The position numbers and the translations under genes are program-made. Under the pieces are notes generated by a model that saw nothing but the letters and a program-made list of their open reading frames with translations, ran no database searches and was not told the DNA's origin. From CAINVV01 sp037129695 (GTDB lineage: Bacteria > Bacteroidota > Bacteroidia > Bacteroidales > Prolixibacteraceae), in NCBI GenBank assembly GCA_037129695.1, contig JBAXUL010000081.1, positions 1-18,087 of the forward strand: a stretch of DNA of 18,087 nucleotides, written 5' to 3'. Each line of letters starts with the position of its first letter. The stretch's first letter is position 1. Below, piece after piece: positions 13,694-18,087 of this stretch.

Positions 13694-15694
13694 ATGTCAA
13701 AGATCGGAGTATTTATTTGCCACTGCGGTGAAAATATCAGCGCTACCGTTGATGTGGAACGCGTAGCGCGGGAAATTGGCGGCATGGAAGGAGTTGCCCA
13801 TGCTATAGACTACAAATACATGTGTTCGGATCCCGGACAAACTTTCATCAAAGAGGCAGTTAAAAAGTACGACCTGGATGGAGTGGTGGTTGGTGCCTGT
13901 TCTCCAAGGATGCACGAACCTACCTTCCGGAGAGCTTGCGCAGAAGCGGGATTAAATCCCTACCTGTGTGAAATGGCCAATCTCCGTGAGCACTGTTCCT
14001 GGGTACATGAAAAGAGCGAAGAGACTACCGGAAAAGCCATTGATCTTGTGAAGATGCTGGTTGAGAAGGTAAAAAAGAATAAGCCGCTTGACTCAATTAA
14101 AGTTCCGGTAACCAAACGAGCGCTGGTAATCGGAGGTGGGATAGCCGGCATTCAGGCGAGTCTGGATATTGCCAATACAGGTCACAAAGTGATATTGGTG
14201 GAGAGAGATCCTTCGATTGGAGGGCATATGTCGCAGTTGTCAGAAACCTTTCCAACGCTCGATTGCTCACAGTGCATCCTGACTCCACGTATGGTTGAAG
14301 TGGCACAGCATCCCAATATCACACTTTATACTTATGCCGAACTTGATAGTTTGGAAGGATTCATTGGCAATTTCACGGCAAAGATCAGGTTGAAAGCCAA
14401 AAGTGTGAACTATTCGACCTGCACAGGATGCGGCGCATGTATTCAAAAGTGTCCGGTTAAAAAGATTCCGAGTGAGTTCAATGCCGGACTGGGAACAAGA
14501 ACAGCGATTTATGTCCCATTTCCGCAAGCTGTTCCCAATAAGCCTGTGATTGACCGGACGAATTGCAATTATTACAAACGTGGTGCCTGCAAAATTTGTG
14601 AGAAGACTTGTCAGGTAGGGTCCATCGAATGGGATAAGGAAGACGAAATCATCAGCGAACAGGTTGGGGCAGTAGTACTGGCGACTGGTTTTGATGTAAA
14701 AGGAACAGAGTTCTTCCCTGAATACGGATACGGGAAATATAAGGATGTGCTGACAGGATTGCAGTTTGAAAGACTGGCATCTGCTTCCGGTCCAACTTTT
14801 GGTGAAATTCGCCGTCCGTCGGATGGGGCCATTCCTCAAAAAATTGTATTTATCGCCTGTGCAGGATCCAGGGATCCTGCCAAGGGAATTCCATATTGCT
14901 CCAAGATATGCTGTATGTACACTGCCAAGCATGCGATGCTTTACCAGCACAAAGTTCACGGTGGTGAATCGACAATATTTTATATGGATATCCGCGCAGG
15001 CGGAAAAAATTACGAAGAATTTGTACGCAGGGCCATCGAAGAGGATACAGTCAATTATGTCAGGGGACGTGTGGCTCGGGTCTATGAGAAAAATGGAAAA
15101 TTAATCGTCAAAGGAGTTGACACGCTTCTGGGTGGCGAACAGGTCGAGATTGAAGCAGACATGGTCGTTCTGGCTACAGCAGGGGTTGCGAATTGCGGTT
15201 CAGAACAATTGGCGCAAAAACTCCATGTATCCTACGATCCTTACCATTTCTTTGCAGAAGCGCATCCGAAACTGAAACCTGTTGAAACCAATACTGCCGG
15301 AATCTTTTTGGCCGGTGCGTGTCAGGCTCCAAAAGATATTCCTGAAACTGTGGGCATGGCATCCGGTGCAGCCGTGAAAGTTGCAGCCCTATTTTCGAAT
15401 GATGAATTGGTCAGGGAGCCTGTGATTGCGGTTGTCAACCGTTTGGCTCCTCCGCTCTACAGTACCTGCGTTGGCTGTTTCATGTGCGAAACGGCATGCC
15501 CTTACAATGCCATTGAGCACGAAGAGATCAAAGGGCGTGACGGTAAACTGATCAGGACTATCGCGAAGGTCAATTCAGGACTCTGTCAGGGTTGTGGTAC
15601 CTGTGTTGCATTCTGTCGCTCGAAATCCATTGATATTCAGGGGTATACCAACGAGCAGGTTTATGCCGAGGTCATGTCATTGTTAAACGACTAA
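13694..15694 (+). CDS. hdrA: HdrA-like flavoprotein, electron-bifurcating subunit
   Basis: 666 residues, full-length HdrA plan. N-terminal domain: Cys9/Cys11 (CHCG) and further conserved Cys. FAD domain: GGGIAG at 147-152, with LDCSQCILTPRM at 189-200. Inserted ferredoxin: Cys243/246/249/253 plus a second set Cys291/299/302/306. Atypical proximal cluster: Cys389, 402, 406 and 407 (YCSKICCMYTAKHA), spaced as in the HdrA of known structure. C-terminal ferredoxin: Cys592/595/598/602 and Cys631/634/637/641. GACQAPKDIPETVGMASGAA (541-560) is the conserved flavin-side loop. Its FAD is predicted to split electron pairs between ferredoxin and HdrB. It is linked to FlxD downstream, 10 bases away. Confidence 0.95.
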   Translation: MSKIGVFICHCGENISATVDVERVAREIGGMEGVAHAIDYKYMCSDPGQTFIKEAVKKYDLDGVVVGACSPRMHEPTFRRACAEAGLNPYLCEMANLREHCSWVHEKSEETTGKAIDLVKMLVEKVKKNKPLDSIKVPVTKRALVIGGGIAGIQASLDIANTGHKVILVERDPSIGGHMSQLSETFPTLDCSQCILTPRMVEVAQHPNITLYTYAELDSLEGFIGNFTAKIRLKAKSVNYSTCTGCGACIQKCPVKKIPSEFNAGLGTRTAIYVPFPQAVPNKPVIDRTNCNYYKRGACKICEKTCQVGSIEWDKEDEIISEQVGAVVLATGFDVKGTEFFPEYGYGKYKDVLTGLQFERLASASGPTFGEIRRPSDGAIPQKIVFIACAGSRDPAKGIPYCSKICCMYTAKHAMLYQHKVHGGESTIFYMDIRAGGKNYEEFVRRAIEEDTVNYVRGRVARVYEKNGKLIVKGVDTLLGGEQVEIEADMVVLATAGVANCGSEQLAQKLHVSYDPYHFFAEAHPKLKPVETNTAGIFLAGACQAPKDIPETVGMASGAAVKVAALFSNDELVREPVIAVVNRLAPPLYSTCVGCFMCETACPYNAIEHEEIKGRDGKLIRTIAKVNSGLCQGCGTCVAFCRSKSIDIQGYTNEQVYAEVMSLLND

Positions 15695-15704
15695 CTAGCT
15701 TATA

Positions 15705-16169
15705 ATGAGTAGTGAAGAAATTTTTGAACCTAAGATTGTTGCTTTTGTCTGCAACTGGTGTACATACGCAGGTGCGGATCTTACGGGTACCAGCCGGCTT
15801 AAGTATGCAACGAATGTGAAGATCGTGAGGTTTCCGTGTACAGGAAGAATAGATTTTCTTCTTTTGTTGAAATCTTTTGCCCAGGGTGCAGATGGAATTA
15901 TTGTATCCGGATGCCATCCCAACGACTGTCACTATACAAGCGGAAATTTTCATGCCCGCCGTCGGTGGATCGCATTCCGTGCCATCATGGATCTGATGGG
16001 GGTAGACGTCAGACGGATCCAGTATTCGTGGGTATCGGCAGCAGAAGGATCCAAATGGGCTGATCTCGTCAATACCACAGTGGCTGAAATTCGTTCGCTC
16101 GGACCTTATTCCGATTATCAAAAGGTTGCTGATTACTTAGAAAAGGAGGTACTCGATGGAGAAGCTTAG
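15705..16169 (+). CDS. flxD: FlxD/MvhD-like [2Fe-2S] electron-transfer subunit
   Basis: 154 residues of the MvhD/FlpD family (hydrogenase iron-sulfur subunit). Conserved cysteines: Cys16 and Cys19 (CNWC), Cys45 (RFPCTGR), Cys70 and Cys75 (SGCHPNDCHY), which bind a [2Fe-2S] cluster in MvhD. In characterised complexes this subunit docks on HdrA and passes in electrons from the partner enzyme: hydrogenase, formate dehydrogenase or the Flx NADH-oxidising module. No hydrogenase gene is present here and an FNR-type flavoprotein follows, so the Flx reading is favoured. The end overlaps the next gene by 14 bases. Confidence 0.92.
   Translation: MSSEEIFEPKIVAFVCNWCTYAGADLTGTSRLKYATNVKIVRFPCTGRIDFLLLLKSFAQGADGIIVSGCHPNDCHYTSGNFHARRRWIAFRAIMDLMGVDVRRIQYSWVSAAEGSKWADLVNTTVAEIRSLGPYSDYQKVADYLEKEVLDGEA
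16144..16150 (+). promoter_or_regulatory. Strong Shine-Dalgarno before flxC
   Basis: AGGAGGT lies 5 bases before the ATG at 16156, inside the end of flxD. Such a full anti-16S match is unusual in this window, where most starts lack one. It supports the 16156 start despite the 14-base overlap. Confidence 0.6.
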
Positions 16170-16956
16170 GGAAAGGGCAGCGGCATTACTAGCTGATGGT
16201 TCTGTGTCGTTGGTGATCGGTTACGAGGAAGGTACAAAACGACCTCGTCCGCTGTTTTGCCGGAATAGTGAAGGTGCACGAAAATTGATCTTCGACAGTC
16301 GCTGTTTCCATAATTTGGCAGTTTATCTGACCAAGAAAGAATTGGTTGGAAATGATCGTTTTGCAGTGACTGCACCGATCTCTACCCTTCGCAGCATTCT
16401 GCAACTTTATGTAGAGAACCAACTGAGTGAGGATAAATTACTGGTGATGACCGTGGATTTGTCAGGTGAACTGAGAGAATTTGTTACGTTCGATGAGATC
16501 TATGCCTATGTTGAACAATTTGAAATGAAACGCGGAGAACGCGAACAGGAAATACTCTCCAAAATTGAGGTAATGAACCGGGAGGAAAGATGGAAATTCT
16601 GGCAGGAGGAGATGTCCCACTGTTTTAAGTGCTATGCTTGTCGTTCAGCCTGTCCATTGTGCTATTGTACCAAATGTGTGGTGGAAGTGAACCGGCCACA
16701 ATGGATCAATCCGTGGCCAGCTCCGTTGGCCAATATGGAGTGGCACATCAACAGGGCCATGCACATGGTAGGTCGCTGTACTGCCTGCGGTGCCTGCGGA
16801 GATGCCTGTCCGGTTGGTATTCCAATAGATTTGATAACCAGAAAAATGATGGAAGATATGGCACCCGAATTTGGGTACACGCCCGGTTTACCTGCCAAAA
16901 AAGGAAACGCTCTTTCCACCTGGAAACTGGATGACAGAGAGCAATTTATACGTTAA
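16156..16956 (+). CDS. flxC: FlxC-like multi-cluster ferredoxin subunit
   Basis: 266 residues. Positions 1-140 form an alpha/beta region without cysteine motifs; it resembles flavin- or partner-binding domains of FrhB-like subunits only faintly. The C-terminal part has two [4Fe-4S] motifs: Cys156/159/162/166 (CFKCYACRSACP) and Cys208/211/214/218 (CTACGACGDACP). Between them are three extra cysteines, Cys169, 171 and 174 (LCYCTKC), which could hold a further cluster. The letter C is assigned from gene order (hdrCBA-flxDCBA); the sequence alone does not separate FlxC from FlxB. It is predicted to relay electrons between the NADH-oxidising flavoprotein and FlxD/HdrA. flxB starts 6 bases after the stop. 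Confidence 0.8.
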   Translation: MEKLRERAAALLADGSVSLVIGYEEGTKRPRPLFCRNSEGARKLIFDSRCFHNLAVYLTKKELVGNDRFAVTAPISTLRSILQLYVENQLSEDKLLVMTVDLSGELREFVTFDEIYAYVEQFEMKRGEREQEILSKIEVMNREERWKFWQEEMSHCFKCYACRSACPLCYCTKCVVEVNRPQWINPWPAPLANMEWHINRAMHMVGRCTACGACGDACPVGIPIDLITRKMMEDMAPEFGYTPGLPAKKGNALSTWKLDDREQFIR

Positions 16957-16962
16957 GCAGCT

Positions 16963-17973
16963 ATGGAAACAAAATATATCAGCAAAAACGGAATTGAACA
17001 ATGGTTTCAATCAATCGTTGTAAGCGGGAAAAGAGTTTATGCTCCTGTTAATTTCCGTGGACAAATTGATTTTAAGCGTGTAAAAGATCTGGGCGAGGTT
17101 GCCGATGAATATGTACAAACAACCCAATCGATCAAGGCTTCCGTTTATCCGAAGGCCGAAGTGCTGTTTTCCTATGAAAAGGAAAAAGGGAAGGTTCATC
17201 TTACTGATTTTGAGCCTGACAGTTTGCCGGAAACGGTTCTTTGGAAAGTACATCCATGTGATGCTGCAGGGTTTAAACCTTTATCTGCCATATTCAACTG
17301 GGACAGTCCTGATAAGCTTCACAACGCCCATTTGGCCAAAACAACTGTCATATCATTCAGTTGTGCAGCTGCAGATGAAAGTTGTTTCTGTACAAGTGTG
17401 AATGGTAGTCCGGGCAATTTGGCCGGCAGTGATATACAACTGACGATGTTACCTGATGGCGGAGCCATTGCGGAGATAATAACTCCGGGGGGACAAGCTT
17501 TGGTTGACCTGCTTCCTTCTGTTTTTGAGGCCGACAGGGGAGATGAAAAAGGAAAGTATTTGGTGGATCTGCCTGCCAGATTCAGTCTTGAAGAGGTCAA
17601 TACGAAATTAAACAATGCATTTAACAGTACCGTCTGGAAAGAACAATCAGAACGTTGTATTGGGTGCGGAGCCTGCGCATTTGTTTGTCCGACCTGTGCC
17701 TGTTTCGACATACAGGAAGATGTTCATGGATCCAAAGGAAGACGCATTCGCTGTTGGGATGCCTGTGGATTTGGATTGTTTACGCTTCACACTTCCGGAC
17801 ATAATCCACGTGAGCACCAGAGCCAGAGGTGGCGTCAGCGCCTTCTTCACAAGTTTTCCTATATGCCGGCACGATTGAATGTGGTAGGATGTACCGGATG
17901 CGGCCGGTGTTCCCGTGCCTGTCCCGTTGATATGAATATTCTTGAACACATCACCTCAATTGCAAAACAATGA
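16963..17973 (+). CDS. flxB: FlxB-like iron-sulfur subunit (hydrogenase beta/AsrA type)
   Basis: 336 residues of the 4Fe-4S dicluster family that includes sulfhydrogenase beta subunits and anaerobic sulfite reductase subunit A. Motifs: HPCD (97-100) and SFSC-x6-CFC (Cys134/141/143), typical of the family's N-terminal region. Then come Cys232/235/238/242 (CIGCGACAFVCP), extra Cys245/247 and Cys264/268, and Cys310/313/316/320 (CTGCGRCSRACP). In related enzymes this subunit partners an FNR-type flavoprotein, which is exactly the next gene. The stop overlaps the flxA start by 4 bases (ATGA). It should carry electrons from NAD(P)H via FlxA towards FlxC/FlxD. No hydrogenase or siroheme subunit lies in this window. 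Confidence 0.87.
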   Translation: METKYISKNGIEQWFQSIVVSGKRVYAPVNFRGQIDFKRVKDLGEVADEYVQTTQSIKASVYPKAEVLFSYEKEKGKVHLTDFEPDSLPETVLWKVHPCDAAGFKPLSAIFNWDSPDKLHNAHLAKTTVISFSCAAADESCFCTSVNGSPGNLAGSDIQLTMLPDGGAIAEIITPGGQALVDLLPSVFEADRGDEKGKYLVDLPARFSLEEVNTKLNNAFNSTVWKEQSERCIGCGACAFVCPTCACFDIQEDVHGSKGRRIRCWDACGFGLFTLHTSGHNPREHQSQRWRQRLLHKFSYMPARLNVVGCTGCGRCSRACPVDMNILEHITSIAKQ

Positions 17974-18087
17974 GTGAAAAAAATACGTATCTCCCTTATC
18001 TGATGACCATTGAGAAGGTGATCAAGGAGGCACCGGGTGTAAAAACCTTCAGATTAAAATTTCAGGATGATGCCGAAGCCGGGGAGT
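17970..18087 (+). CDS. flxA: FlxA-like NAD(P)H:acceptor flavoprotein, 5' part only
   Basis: The first 39 codons of a gene cut by the window end. Residues YLPYLMTIEKVIKEAPGVKT followed by FRLKF match the first beta-strands of ferredoxin-NADP reductase-like FAD domains, as in the AsrB/hydrogenase gamma family. It overlaps flxB by 4 bases (ATGA), so it is translated as part of the operon. By order and by its fold it is predicted to be FlxA, the subunit that oxidises NAD(P)H and feeds the Hdr complex. The NAD-binding half and any terminal cluster lie outside the window. Confidence 0.75.
   Translation, partial: MSEKNTYLPYLMTIEKVIKEAPGVKTFRLKFQDDAEAGE

Noticed and set aside
13018..13785. Minus-strand open frame of 255 codons inside hdrB
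   Set aside because: Composition follows the antisense of hdrB, there is no recognisable domain, and hdrB itself has complete catalytic cysteines.
14267..14959. Minus-strand open frame of 230 codons inside hdrA
   Set aside because: It is antisense to the FAD/ferredoxin region of hdrA and has no protein-family features.
1..18087. CRISPR arrays, insertion-sequence transposases, riboswitches, replication origin
   Set aside because: No regularly spaced repeats, transposase motifs, known riboswitch cores or origin-type repeat clusters were seen on either strand.
12293..18087. Methanogenic or hydrogenase-linked Hdr locus
   Set aside because: No hydrogenase or formate dehydrogenase subunit is present in the window, and the last gene begins like an FNR-type NAD(P)H flavoprotein, which favours the Flx arrangement.

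Overview
The window looks like chromosomal DNA of an anaerobic Bacteroidota, probably of the Bacteroidales/Marinilabiliales type. The evidence is: AT-rich spacers, start codons mostly without a Shine-Dalgarno sequence, several promoter boxes matching the Bacteroidota -7 consensus TAnnTTTG, a tRNA without encoded CCA, a lipoprotein M16 zinc protease, and the general style of the proteins. Species is not determinable from the sequence alone.

Layout. (1) Positions 114-2014: an AraC-type regulator (minus) divergent from a DapA/NanA-family pyruvate aldolase (plus), with TAnnTTTG boxes on both sides of a 140-bp spacer that also holds repeated CAATATG words. (2) 2094-5024: a two-domain M16 zinc-protease lipoprotein (minus), separated from the aldolase by a 25-bp perfect hairpin that can serve as terminator for both. 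(3) 5025-6669: a small outer-membrane beta-barrel protein (minus) with its own terminator, flanked by two long AT-rich noncoding stretches. (4) 6670-9112: tRNA-Ser(GGA) followed by a small integrative island of about 2.3 kb. The island carries a tyrosine recombinase, a DUF2442/DUF4160 pair and a phage-like protein cut at its N-terminus. It appears to end at a 10-bp copy of the tRNA 3' end, followed immediately by a plus-strand terminator that probably once served the tRNA. (5) 9265-10844: a minus-strand envelope-stress type operon (ECF sigma factor, membrane-anchored putative anti-sigma factor, Spy-like periplasmic protein) closed by a terminator. (6) 11439-12068: a DedA-family membrane protein with a good promoter. 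(7) 12293-18087 (running off the end): a tightly packed plus-strand operon hdrC-hdrB-hdrA-flxD-flxC-flxB-flxA'.

The last operon is the metabolic centrepiece. It encodes a complete soluble heterodisulfide-reductase-like core (HdrABC with both non-cubane cluster cysteine sets in HdrB and the atypical C-x12-C-x3-CC set in HdrA), an MvhD/FlxD [2Fe-2S] linker, two multi-cluster ferredoxin-like proteins, and the beginning of an FNR-type flavoprotein. This is the gene content and order of FlxABCD-HdrABC complexes, which use NAD(P)H and flavin-based electron bifurcation to reduce ferredoxin and a disulfide. The physiological disulfide substrate in this organism is not visible here.

The most unusual structure is the tRNA-Ser island: its right end, the displaced terminator and the truncated reading frame all point to the same junction. 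The individual pieces are short, so this remains an inference.
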